A DNA stretch of 64,000 bases from Xylocopa sonorina (lineage: Eukaryota > Arthropoda > Insecta > Hymenoptera > Apidae): assembly GCF_050948175.1 (NCBI RefSeq), contig NW_027490172.1:434001-498000 (forward strand). Direction: 5' to 3'. Below, piece by piece: positions 9,001 to 21,762 of the stretch (position 1 is its first letter; each line of letters starts with the position of its first letter). The position numbers were made by a program, and so were the translations under genes. The notes beneath the pieces were generated by a model that ran no database searches, had not been told where the DNA came from, and saw only the letters and a list, made by a program, of their open reading frames with translations.

Positions 9001-10900
9001 GTTTCATGGTAAGATATAATATGATTTGCGAAGTGTTATGTATTCCTCGTCTACACTTCAAATGAATGTAAATGCGAACTTCCTTGCAAGGAAATAGCAT
9101 TTGCAGATGTCTACGTATCGTAGCAATGGATTTCTGATGCTTCTTAAAACGCGGTATCACATCTCAGTTCTATGTTTCATGGTAAGATATAATATGATTT
9201 GCGTAGTGTTATGTATTCCTCGTCTACACTTCAAATGAATGTAAATGCGACACTTCTTTGCAAGGAAATAGCGTTTATAGATATCTACGTATCGTAGCAA
9301 TAGAGTTCTTATGATTCCTAAAGCGCGATATCGCATCTCATTTCTATGTTTCATGGTAAGATATAATATGATTTGCGAAGTGTTATGTATTCCTCGTCTA
9401 CACTTCAAATGAATGTAAATGCGACACTTCCTTGCAAGGAAATAGCGTTTGCAGATGTCTACGTATCGTAGCAATAGAGTTCTTATGATTCTCAAAACGC
9501 GATATCGCATCTCATTTCTATGTTTCATGGTAAGATATAATATGATCTGCGGAGTGTTATGTATTCCTCGTCTACACTTCAAATGAATGTAAATGCGAAC
9601 TTCCTTGCAAGGAAATAGCGTTTGCAGATGTCTACGTATCGTAGCAATGGATTTCTGATGCTTCTTAAAACGCGGTATCACATCTCAGTTCTATGTTTCA
9701 TGGTAAGATATAATATGATTTGCGAAGTGTTATGTATTCCTCGCCTACACTTCAAATGAATGTAAATGCGACACTTCTTTGCAAGGAAATAGCGTTTGCA
9801 GATGTCTACGTATCGTGGGCAGTAGCTTTCTAGTGCTTCTTAAAACGCGATATCGAATCTCATTTCTATGTTTCATGGTAAGATATAATATGATTTGCGG
9901 AGTGTTATGTATTCCTCGTCTACACTTCAAATGAATGTAAATGCGACACATCCTTGCAAGGAAGTAGCGTTTGCAGATGTCTACGTATCGTAGCAATAGA
10001 GTTCTTATGATTCTCAAAACGCGATATCGCACCTCATTTCTATGTTTCATGGTAAGATATAATATGATTTGCGTAGTGTTATGTATTCCTCGTCTACACT
10101 TCAAATGAATGTAAATGCGACACTTCTTTGCAAGGAAATAGCGTTTATAGATGTCTACGTATCGTAGCAATAGAGTTCTTATGATTCTTAAAGCGCGATA
10201 TCGCATCTCATTTCTATGTTTCATGGTAAGATATAATATGATTTGCGAAGTGTTATGTATTCTTCGTCTACACTTCAAATGAATGTAAATGCGACACTTC
10301 TTTGCAAGGAAATAGCGTTTGCAGATGTCTACGTATCGTTGCAATAGAGTTCTAATGCTTCTTAAAACGAGATATTGCATCTCATATCTATGTTTCATGA
10401 TAAGATATAATGTTCATTGCGGAGTGTTATGTATTCCTCGTCTACACTTCAAATGAATGTAAATGCGACACTTCTTTGCAAGGAAATAGCGTTTGCAGAT
10501 GTCTACGTATCGTAGCAATAGAGTTCTTATGATTCTTAAAGCGCGATATCGCATCTCATTTCTATGTTTCATGGTAAGATATAATATAATTTGCGAAGTG
10601 TTATGTATTCCTCGTCTACACTTCAAATGAATGTAAATGCGACACTTCTTTGCAAGGAAATAGCGTTTGCAGATGTCTACGTATCGTTGCAATAGAGTTC
10701 TAATGCTTCTTAAAACGAGATATCGCATCTCATTTCTATGCTTCATGGTAAGATATAATATGATTTGCGAAGTGTTATGTATTCCTCGTCTACACATCAA
10801 ATGAATGTAGATGCGACACTTCCTTGCAAGGAAATAGCGTTTGCAGATGTCTACGTATCGTAGCAATAGAGTTCTTATGATTCTCAAAACGCGATATCGC
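6019..10900. repeat. Mixed 174-bp satellite, left of the core
   Basis: About 28 monomers of mixed subtypes. Small indels are visible: one A lost in cttcttaaacgag near 6712, gcgaacttcc for gcgacacttcc near 8033, 9076 and 9597, and an extra G in cgtgggcag near 9817. A subtype with gcggtatcacatctcag occurs near 7420, 8115, 9156 and 9679 and is otherwise seen only near 42.0-42.7 kb. The stretch 7.38-8.07 kb is repeated at about 8.08-8.77 kb with a 695-bp offset (four monomers minus one base). No gene or transposon was seen. Confidence 0.95.
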
Positions 10901-11011
10901 ATCTCATTTCTATGTTTCATGGTGAGATATTATATGATTTGCGAAGTGTCATGTATTCCTCGTCTACACTTCAAATGAATGTAAATGCGACACTTCTTTG
11001 CAAGGAAATAG

Positions 11012-11925
11012 TGTTTGCAGATGTCTACGTATCGTTGCAATAGAGTTCTAATGCTTCTTACAACGCGACATCGCGTCCCATTTTTATGTTTCATGGTAAG
11101 ATATAATATGATTTGCGGAGTGTTATGCATTCCTCGTCTACGATTCAAATGAATGTAAATGCGACACTTCCTTGCAAGGAAATTGCTTTTGCAGATTTCT
11201 GCGTATCGTAGCAATAGAGTTCTAATGCTTCTTACAACGCGATATCGCGTCTCATTTCTATGTTTCATGGTAAGATATAATATGATTTGCGAAGTGTTAT
11301 GTATTCCTCGTCTACACTTCAAATGAATGTAAATGCTACACTTCCTTGCAAGGAAATAGCGTTTGCAAGTGTCTACCTATCGTAGCAGTAGTGTTCTAAT
11401 GCTTCATAGAACACGATGTCGCATCTGATTTTTATGTTTCATGGTAAGATATAATATGGTTTGCGAAGTGTTATGTATTCCTCGTCTACACTTCAAATGA
11501 ATGTAAGTGCGACACTTCCTCGCTAGGAAATAGCGTTTGCAGATGTCTACGTATCGTAGCAATAGAGTTCAAATGCTTCTTAAAACGAGATATTGCATCT
11601 CATATCTATGTTTCATGATAAGATATAATATTCATTGCGATGTGTTATGCATTCCTCGTCTACGATTCAAATGAATGTAAATGCGACACTTCCTTGCAAG
11701 GAAATTGCGTTTGCAGATGTCTACGTATCGTAGCAATAGAGTTCTTATGATTCTTAAAACGCGATATCGCATCACATTTCTATGTTTCATGGTAAGATAT
11801 AATATGATTTGCGGAGTGTTATGTATTCCTCGTCTACACTTCAAATGAATGTAAATGCGACACTTACTTGCAAGGAAATAGCGTTTGCAGATGTCTACGT
11901 ATCGTAGCAATAGAGTTCTTATGAT
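11012..11925. repeat. 914-bp block, copy 1 (partner 15362-16275)
   Basis: This block carries rare variants, including acaacgcgacatcgcgtccc and agaacacgatgtcgcatctg, and recurs at an offset of 4350 bp (25 monomers). Copies differ at a few bases, for example gtaaatg against gtgaatg near 11842 and 16192. Confidence 0.75.
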
Positions 11926-12737
11926 TCTTAAAACGCTATATCGCATCTCATTTCTATGTTTCATGGTAAGATATAATATGATTTGCGGAGTATTATGTAT
12001 TCCTCGTCTACACTTCAAATGAATGTAAATGCGACACTTCCTTGCAAGGAAATTGCGTTTGCAGATGTCTACGTATCGTAGCAATAGAGTTCTTATGATT
12101 CTCAAAACGCGATATCGCATCTCATTTCTATGTTTCATGGTAAGATATTAAATGATTTGCGAAGTGTCATGTATTCCTCGTCTACACTTCAAATGAATGT
12201 AAATGCGACACTTCTTTGCAAGGAAATAGCGTTTGCAGATGTCTACGTATCGTTGCAATAGAGTTCTTATGATTCTTAAAACGCGATATCGCATCACATT
12301 TCTATGTTTCATGGTAAGATATAATATGATCTGCGGAGTGTTATGTATTCCTCGCCTACACTTCAAATGAATGTAAATGCGACACTTCTTTGCAAGGAAA
12401 TAGCGTTTGCAGATGTATACGTATCGTTGCAATAGAGTTCTAATGCTTCTTAAAACGCGATATCGCATCTCATTTCTATGTTTCATGGTAAGATATAATA
12501 TGATTTGCGTAGTGTCATGTATTCCTCGCCTACACTTCAAATGAATGTAAATGCGACACTTCCTTGCTAGGAAATAGCGTCTGCAGATGTCTAGGTATCG
12601 TAGCAATAGAGTTCTAATGCTTCTTAAAACGAGATATTGCATCGCATATCTATGTTTCATGATAAGATATAATATTCATTGCGAAGTGTTATGCATTCCT
12701 CGTCTACGATTCAAATGAACGTAAATGCGACAGTTCC

Positions 12738-15376
12738 TTGCAAGGAAATAGCGTTTGCAGATGTCTACGTATCGTAGCAATAGAGTTCTTATGATCCTTA
12801 AAACGCGATATCGCATCTCATTTCTATGTTTCATGATAAGATATAATATGATTTGCGTAGTGTTATGTATTCCTCGTCTACACTTCAAATGAATGTAAAT
12901 GCGACACTTCTCTGCAAGGGAATAGCGTTTGCAGATGTCTACGTATCGTAGCAATAGAGTTCTTATGATTCTTGAAACGCGATATCGCATCTCATTTCTA
13001 TGTTTCATGGTACGATATAATATAATTTGCGATGTGTTATGTATTCCTCGCCTACACTTCAAATGAATGTAAATGCGACACTTCTTTGCAAGGAAATAGC
13101 GTTTGCAGATGTCTACGTATCGTAGCAGTAGCTTTCTAGTGCTTCTTAAAACGCGATATCGCATCTCATTTCTATGTTTCATGGTAAGATATAATATGAT
13201 TTGCGGAGTGTTATGTATTCCTCGTCCACACTTCAAATGAATGTAAATGCGACACTTCCTTGCAAGGAAATAGCGTTTGCAGATGTCTACGTATCGTAGC
13301 AATAGAGTTCTTATGATTCTCAAAACGCGATATCGCATCTCATTTCTATGTTTCATGGTAAGATATAATATGATTTGCGTAGTGTTATGTATTCCTCGTC
13401 TACACTTCAAATGAATGTAAATGCGACACTTCTTTGCATGGAAATAGCGTTTATAGATGTCTACGTATCGTAGCAATAGAGTTCTTATGATTCTTAAAGC
13501 GCGATATCGCATCTCATTTCTATGTTTCATGGTAAGATATAATATAATTTGCGAAGTGTTATGTATTCCTCGTCTTCACTTCAAATGAATGTAAATGCGA
13601 CACTTCTTTGCAAGGAAATAGCGTTTGCAGATGTCTACGTATCGTAGCAATAGTGTTCTAATGCTTCTTAAAACGCGATATCGCATCTCATTTCTATGTT
13701 TCATGGTAAGATATAATATGATTTGCGAAGTGTTATGTATTCCTCGCCTACACTTCAAATGAATGTAAATGCGACACTTCTTTGCAAGGAAATAGCGTTT
13801 GCAGATGTCTACGTATCGTAGCAGTAGCTTTCTAGTGCTTCTTAAAACGCGATATCGCATCTCATTTCTATGTTTCATGGTAAGATATAATATGATTTGC
13901 GGAGTGTTATGTATTCCTCGTCTACACTTCAAATGAATGTAAATGCGACACTTCTTTGCAAGGAAATAGCGTTTGCAGATGTCTACGTATCGTTGCAATA
14001 GAGTTCTTATGATTCTCAAAACGCGATATCGCATCTCATTTCTATGTTTCATGGTAAGATATAATATGATTTGCGTAGTGTTATGTATTCCTCGTCTACA
14101 CTTCAAATGAATGTAAATGCGACACTTCTTTGCAAGGAAATAGCGTTTATAGATGTCTACGTATCGTAGCAATAGAGTTCTTATGATTCTTAAAGCGCGA
14201 TATCGCATCTCATTTCTATGTTTCATGGTAAGATATAATATAATTTGCGAAGTGTTATGTATTCCTCGTCTACACTTCAAATGAATGTAAATGCGACACT
14301 TCTTTGCAAGGAAATAGCGTTTGCAGATGTCTACGTATCGTAGCAATAGAGTTCTAATGCTTCTTAAAACGCGATATCGCATCTCATTTCTATGTTTCAT
14401 GGTAAGATATAATATGATTTGCGGAGTGTTATGTATTCCTCGTCTACACTTCAAATGAATGTAAATGCGACACTTCTTTGCAAGGAAATAGCGTTTGCAG
14501 ATGTCTACGTATCGTTGCAATAGAGTTCTTATGATTCTTAAAACGCGATATCGCATCACATTTCTATGTTTCATGGTAAGATATAATATGATCTGCGGAG
14601 TGTTATGTATTCCTCGCCTACACTTCAAATGAATGTAAATGCGACACTTCTTTGCAAGGAAATAGCGTTTGCAGTTGTATACGTATCGTTGCAATAGAGT
14701 TCTAATGCTTCTTAAAACGCGATATCGCATCTCATTTCTATGTTTCATGGTAAGATATAATATGATTTGCGAAGTGTCATGTATTCCTCGCCTACACTTC
14801 AAATGAATGTAAATGCGACACTTCTTTGCAAGGAAATAGCGTTTGCAGATGTCTACGTATCGTAGCAGTAGCTTTCTAGTGCTTCTTAAAACGCGATATC
14901 GCATCTCATTTCTATGTTTCATGGTAAGATATAATATGATTTGCGGAGTGTTATGTATTCCTCGTCTACACTTCAAATGAATGTAAATGCGACACTTCCT
15001 TGCAAGGAAATTGCGTTTGCAGATGTCTACGTATCGTAGCAATAGAGTTCTTATGATTCTCAGAACGCGATATCGCATCTCATTTCTATGTTTCATGGTA
15101 AGATATTAAATGATTTGCGAAGTGTCATGTATTCCTCGTCTACACTACAAATGAATGTAAATGCGACACTTCTTTGCAAGGAAATAGCGTTTGCAGATGT
15201 CTACGTATCGTTGCAATAGAGTTCTTATGATTCTTAAAACGCGATATCGCATCACATTTCTATGTTTCATGGTAAGATATAATATGATCTGCGGAGTGTT
15301 ATGTATTCCTCGCCTACACTTCAAATGAATGTAAATGCGACACTTCTTTGCAAGGAAATAGCGTTTGCAGATGTCT
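12738..15376. repeat. 2639-bp HOR block, copy 1 (partner 16218-18856)
   Basis: About 15 monomers that recur at an offset of exactly 3480 bp (20 monomers). Shared private variants include tctctgcaagggaat, catggtacgatat, cctcgtcttcac and tctacactacaaatg. The edges are where the copies stop matching, at about 12737/16217 and 15377/18857. Confidence 0.8.
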
Positions 15377-16275
15377 ACGTATCGTTGCAATAGAGTTCTA
15401 ATGCTTCTTACAACGCGACATCGCGTCCCATTTTTATGTTTCATGGTAAGATATAATATGATTTGCGGAGTGTTATGCATTCCTCGTCTACGATTCAAAT
15501 GAATGTAAATGCGACACTTCCTTGCAAGGAAATTGCTTTTGCAGATTTCTGCGTATCGTAGCAATAGAGTTCTAATGCTTCTTACAACGCGATATCGCGT
15601 CTCATTTCTATGTTTCATGGTAAGATATAATATGATTTGCGAAGTGTTATGTATTCCTCGTCTACACTTCAAATGAATGTAAATGCTACACTTCCTTGCA
15701 AGGAAATAGCGTTTGCAAGTGTCTACCTATCGTAGCAGTAGTGTTCTAATGCTTCATAGAACACGATGTCGCATCTGATTTTTATGTTTCATGGTAAGAT
15801 ATAATATGGTTTGCGAAGTGTTATGTATTCCTCGTCTACACTTCAAATGAATGTAAGTGCGATACTTCCTCGCTAGGAAATAGCGTTTGCAGATGTCTAC
15901 GTATCGTAGCAATAGAGTTCAAATGCTTCTTAAAACGAGATATTGCATCTCATATCTATGTTTCATGATAAGATATAATATTCATTGCGATGTGTTATGC
16001 ATTCCTCGTCTACGATTCAAATGAATGTAAATGCGACACTTCCTTGCAAGGAAATTGCGTTTGCAGATGTCTACGTATCGTAGCAATAGAGTTCTTATGA
16101 TTCTTAAAACGCGATATCGCATCACATTTCTATGTTTCATGGTAAGATATAATATGATTTGCGGAGTGTTATGTATTCCTCGTCTACACTTCAAATGAAT
16201 GTGAATGCGACACTTACTTGCAAGGAAATAGCGTTTGCAGATGTCTACGTATCGTAGCAATAGAGTTCTTATGAT
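15362..16275. repeat. 914-bp block, copy 2 (partner 11012-11925)
   Basis: Second copy at a 25-monomer offset, sharing the same rare monomer variants in the same order. Its left end abuts the block copied from 12738 and its right end overlaps the larger block starting at 16021, so the region is a mosaic of nested duplications. Confidence 0.75.
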
Positions 16276-19200
16276 CCTTAAAACGCGATATCGCATCTCA
16301 TTTCTATGTTTCATGATAAGATATAATATGATTTGCGTAGTGTTATGTATTCCTCGTCTACACTTCAAATGAATGTAAATGCGACACTTCTCTGCAAGGG
16401 AATAGCGTTTGCAGATGTCTACGTATCGTAGCAATAGAGTTCTTATGATTCTTGAAACGCGATATCGCATCTCATTTCTATGTTTCATGGTACGATATAA
16501 TATAATTTGCGATGTGTTATGTATTCCTCGCCTACACTTCAAATGAATGTAAATGCGACACTTCTTTGCAAGGAAATAGCGTTTGCAGATGTCTACGTAT
16601 CGTAGCAGTAGCTTTCTAGTGCTTCTTAAAACGCGATATCGCATCTCATTTCTATGTTTCATGGTAAGATATAATATGATTTGCGGAGTGTTATGTATTC
16701 CTCGTCCACACTTCAAATGAATGTAAATGCGACACTTCCTTGCAAGGAAATAGCGTTTGCAGATGTCTACGTATCGTAGCAATAGAGTTCTTATGATTCT
16801 CAAAACGCGATATCGCATCTCATTTCTATGTTTCATGGTAAGATATAATATGATTTGCGTAGTGTTATGTATTCCTCGTCTACACTTCAAATGAATGTAA
16901 ATGCGACACTTCTTTGCATGGAAATAGAGTTTATAGATGTCTACGTATCGTAGCAATAGAGTTCTTATGATTCTTAAAGCGCGATATCGCATCTCATTTC
17001 TATGTTTCATGGTAAGATATAATATAATTTGCGAAGTGTTATGTATTCCTCGTCTTCACTTCAAATGAATGTAAATGCGACACTTCTTTGCAAGGAAATA
17101 GCGTTTGCAGATGTCTACGTATCGTAGCAATAGTGTTCTAATGCTTCTTAAAACGCGATATCGCATCTCATTTCTATGTTTCATGGTAAGATATAATATG
17201 ATTTGCGAAGTGTTATGTATTCCTCGCCTACACTTCAAATGAATGTAAATGCGACACTTCTTTGCAAGGAAATAGCGTTTGCAGATGTCTACGTATCGTA
17301 GCAGTAGCTTTCTAGTGCTTCTTAAAACGCGATATCGCATCTCATTTCTATGTTTCATGGTAAGATATAATATGATTTGCGGAGTGTTATGTATTCCTCG
17401 TCTACACTTCAAATGAATGTAAATGCGACACTTCTTTGCAAGGAAATAGCGTTTGCAGATGTCTACGTATCGTTGCAATAGAGTTCTTATGATTCTCAAA
17501 ACGCGATATCGCATCTCATTTCTATGTTTCATGGTAAGATATAATATGATTTGCGTAGTGTTATGTATTCCTCGTCTACACTTCAAATGAATGTAAATGC
17601 GACACTTCTTTGCAAGGAAATAGCGTTTATAGATGTCTACGTATCGTAGCAATAGAGTTCTTATGATTCTTAAAGCGCGATATCGCATCTCATTTCTATG
17701 TTTCATGGTAAGATATAATATAATTTGCGAAGTGTTATGTATTCCTCGTCTACACTTCAAATGAATGTAAATGCGACACTTCTTTGCAAGGAAATAGCGT
17801 TTGCAGATGTCTACGTATCGTAGCAATAGAGTTCTAATGCTTCTTAAAACGCGATATCGCATCTCATTTCTATGTTTCATGGTAAGATATAATATGATTT
17901 GCGGAGTGTTATGTATTCCTCGTCTACACTTCAAATGAATGTAAATGCGACACTTCTTTGCAAGGAAATAGCGTTTGCAGATGTCTACGTATCGTTGCAA
18001 TAGAGTTCTTATGATTCTTAAAACGCGATATCGCATCACATTTCTATGTTTCATGGTAAGATATAATATGATCTGCGGAGTGTTATGTATTCCTCGCCTA
18101 CACTTCAAATGAATGTAAATGCGACACTTCTTTGCAAGGAAATAGCGTTTGCAGATGTATACGTATCGTTGCAATAGAGTTCTAATGCTTCTTAAAACGC
18201 GATATCGCATCTCATTTCTATGTTTCATGGTAAGATATAATATGATTTGCGAAGTGTCATGTATTCCTCGCCTACACTTCAAATGAATGTAAATGCGACA
18301 CTTCTTTGCAAGGAAATAGCGTTTGCAGATGTCTACGTATCGTAGCAGTAGCTTTCTAGTGCTTCTTAAAACGCGATATCGCATCTCATTTCTATGTTTC
18401 ATGGTAAGATATAATATGATTTGCGGAGTGTTATGTATTCCTCGTCTACACTTCAAATGAATGTAAATGCGACACTTCCTTGCAAGGAAATTGCGTTTGC
18501 AGATGTCTACGTATCGTAGCAATAGAGTTCTTATGATTCTCAGAACGCGATATCGCATCTCATTTCTATGTTTCATGGTAAGATATTAAATGATTTGCGA
18601 AGTGTCATGTATTCCTCGTCTACACTACAAATGAATGTAAATGCGACACTTCTTTGCAAGGAAATAGCGTTTGCAGATGTCTACGTATCGTTGCAATAGA
18701 GTTCTTATGATTCTTAAAACGCGATATCGCATCACATTTCTATGTTTCATGGTAAGATATAATATGATCTGCGGAGTGTTATGTATTCCTCGCCTACACT
18801 TCAAATGAATGTAAATGCGACACTTCTTTGCAAGGAAATAGCGTTTGCAGATGTATACGTATCGTTGCAATAGAGTTCTAATGCTTCTTAAAACGCGATA
18901 TCGCATCTCATTTCTATGTTTCATGGTAAGATATAATATGATTTGCGAAGTGTCATGTATTCCTCGCCTACACTTCAAATGAATGTAAATGCGACACTTC
19001 TTTGCAAGGAAATAGCGTTTGCAGATGTCTACGTATCGTAGCAGTAGCTTTCTAGTGCTTCTTAAAACGCGATATCGCATCTCATTTCTATGTTTCATGG
19101 TAAGATATAATATGATTTGCGGAGTGTTATGTATTCCTCGTCTGCACTTCAAATGAATGTAAATGCGACACTTCCTTGCTAGGAAATAGCGTCTGCAGAT

Positions 19201-20956
19201 GTCTAGGTATCGTAGCAATAGAGTTCTAATGCTTCTTAAAACGAGATATTGCATCGCATATCTATGTTTCATGATAAGATATAATATTCATTGCGAAGTG
19301 TTATGCATTCCTCGTCTACGATTCAAATGAACGTAAATGCGACAGTTCCTTGCAAGGAAATAGCGTTTGCAGATGTCTACGTATCGTAGCAATAGAGTTC
19401 TTATGATCCTTAAAACGCGATATCGCATCTCATTTCTATGTTTCATGGTAAGATATAATATGATTTGCGTAGTGTTATGTATTCCTCGTCTACACTTCAA
19501 ATGAATGTAAATGCGACACTTCTCTGCAAGGGAATAGCGTTTGCAGATGTCTACGTATCGTAGCAATAGAGTTCTTATGATTCTTGAAACGCGATATCGC
19601 ATCTCATTTCTATGTTTCATGGTACGATATAATATGATTTGCGAAGTGTTATGTATTCCTCGTCTACACTTCAAATGAATGTAAATGCGACACTTCTTTG
19701 CAAGGAAATAGCGTTTGCAGATGTCTACGTATCGTAGCAATAGAGTTCTAATGCTTCTTAAAACGCGATATCGCATCTCATTTCTATGTTTCATGGTAAG
19801 ATATAATATGATTTGCGAAGTGTTATGTATTCCTCGCCTACACTTCAAATGAATGTAAATGCGACACTTCTTTGCAAGGAAATAGCGTTTGCAGATGTCT
19901 ACGTATCGTAGCAGTAGCTTTCTAGTGCTTCTTAAAACGCGATATCGCATCTCATTTCTATGTTTCATGGTAAGATATAATATGATTTGCGGAGTGTTAT
20001 GTATTCCTCGTCCACACTTCAAATGAATGTAAATGCGACACTTCCTTGCAAGGAAATAGCGTTTGCAGATGTCTACGTATCGTAGCAATAGAGTTCTTAT
20101 GATTCTCAAAACGCGATATCGCATCTCATTTCTATGTTTCATGGTAAGATATAATATGATTTGCGTAGTGTTATGTATTCCTCGTCTACACTTCAAATGA
20201 ATGTAAATGCGACACTTCTTTGCAAGGAAATAGCGTTTATAGATGTCTACGTATCGTAGCAATAGAGTTCTTATGATTCTTAAAGCGCGATATCGCATCT
20301 CATTTCTATGTTTCATGGTAAGATATAATATAATTTGCGAAGTGTTATGTATTCCTCGTCTACACTTCAAATGAATGTAAATGCGACACTTCTTTGCAAG
20401 GAAATAGCGTTTGCAGATGTCTACGTATCGTAGCAATAGAGTTCTAATGCTTCTTAAAACGCGATATCGCATCTCATTTCTATGTTTCATGGTAAGATAT
20501 AATATGATTTGCGAAGTGTTATGTATTCCTCGCCTACACTTCAAATGAATGTAAATGCGACACTTCTTTGCAAGGAAATAGCGTTTGCAGATGTCTACGT
20601 ATCGTAGCAGTAGCTTTCTAGTGCTTCTTAAAACGCGATATCGCATCTCATTTCTATGTTTCATGGTAAGATATAATATGATTTGCGGAGTGTTATGTAT
20701 TCCTCGTCTACACTTCAAATGAATGTAAATGCGACACTTCCTTGCTAGGAAATAGCGTCTGCAGATGTCTAGGTATCGTAGCAATAGAGTTCTAATGCTT
20801 CTTAAAACGCGATATCGCATCTCATTTCTATGTTTCATGGTAAGATATAATATGATTTGCGAAGTGTTATGTATGCCTCGCCTACACTTCAAATGAATGT
20901 AAATGCGACACTTCTTTGCAAGGAAATAGCGTTTGCAGATGTCTACGTATCGTAGC
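16021..20956. repeat. 4.9-kb HOR block, copy 1 (partner 21763-26698)
   Basis: About 28 monomers duplicated at an offset of 5742 bp (33 monomers). Private variants are shared at matching positions: tggaaatagagtttatag (about 16919 and 22661), cgtctgcacttc (19139 and 24881) and tatgcctcgcc (about 20873 and 26615). Matching starts at about 16021 and stops at about 20957, where cagtagctttctagtg in this copy is replaced by caatagagttcttatg in the other. Confidence 0.82.
16218..18856. repeat. 2639-bp HOR block, copy 2 (partner 12738-15376)
   Basis: This matches 12738-15376 with few differences, for example gagt for gcgt at 16928 and gcagatgtat for gcagttgtat at about 18151. The gagt change is also present at about 22670, which shows that the block near 21.8-26.7 kb was copied from this one and not from 12.7-15.4 kb. 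Confidence 0.8.
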
Positions 20957-21762
20957 AGTAGCTTTCTAGTGCTTCTTAAAACGCGATATCGCATCTCATT
21001 TCTATGTTTCATGGTAAGATATAATATGATTTGCGGAGTGTTATGTATTCCTCGTCTACACTTCAAATGAATGTAAATGCGACACTTCCATGCTAGGAAA
21101 TAGCGTCTGCAGATGTCTAGGTATCGTAGCAATAGAGTTCTAATGCTTCTTAAAACGAGATATTGCATCTCATATCTATGTTTCATGATAAGATATAATA
21201 TTCATTGCGAAGTGTTATGCATTCCTCGTCTACGATTCAAATGAACGTAAATGCGACAGTTCCTTGCAAGGAAATAGCGTTTGCAGATGTCTACGTATCG
21301 TAGCAATAGAGTTCTTATGGTCCTTAAAACGCGATATCGCATCTCATTTCTATGTTTCATGGTAAGATATAATATAATTTGCGAAGTGTTATGTATTCCT
21401 CGTCTACACTTCAAATGAATGTAAATGCGACACATCTTTGCAAGGAAATAGCGTTTGCAGATGTCTACGTATCGTAGCAATAGAGTTCTTATGATTCTTG
21501 AAACGCGATATCGCATCTCATTTCTATGTTTCATGGTACGATATAATATAATTTGCGATGTGTTATGTATTCCTCGCCTACACTTCAAATGAATGTAAAT
21601 GCGACACTTCTTTGCAAGGAAATAGCGTTTGCAGATGTCTACGTATCGTAGCAGTAGCTTTCTAGTGCTTCTTAAAACGCGATATCGCATCTCATTTCTA
21701 TGTTTCATGGTAAGATATAATATGATTTGCGGAGTGTTATGTATTCCTCGTCCACACTTCAA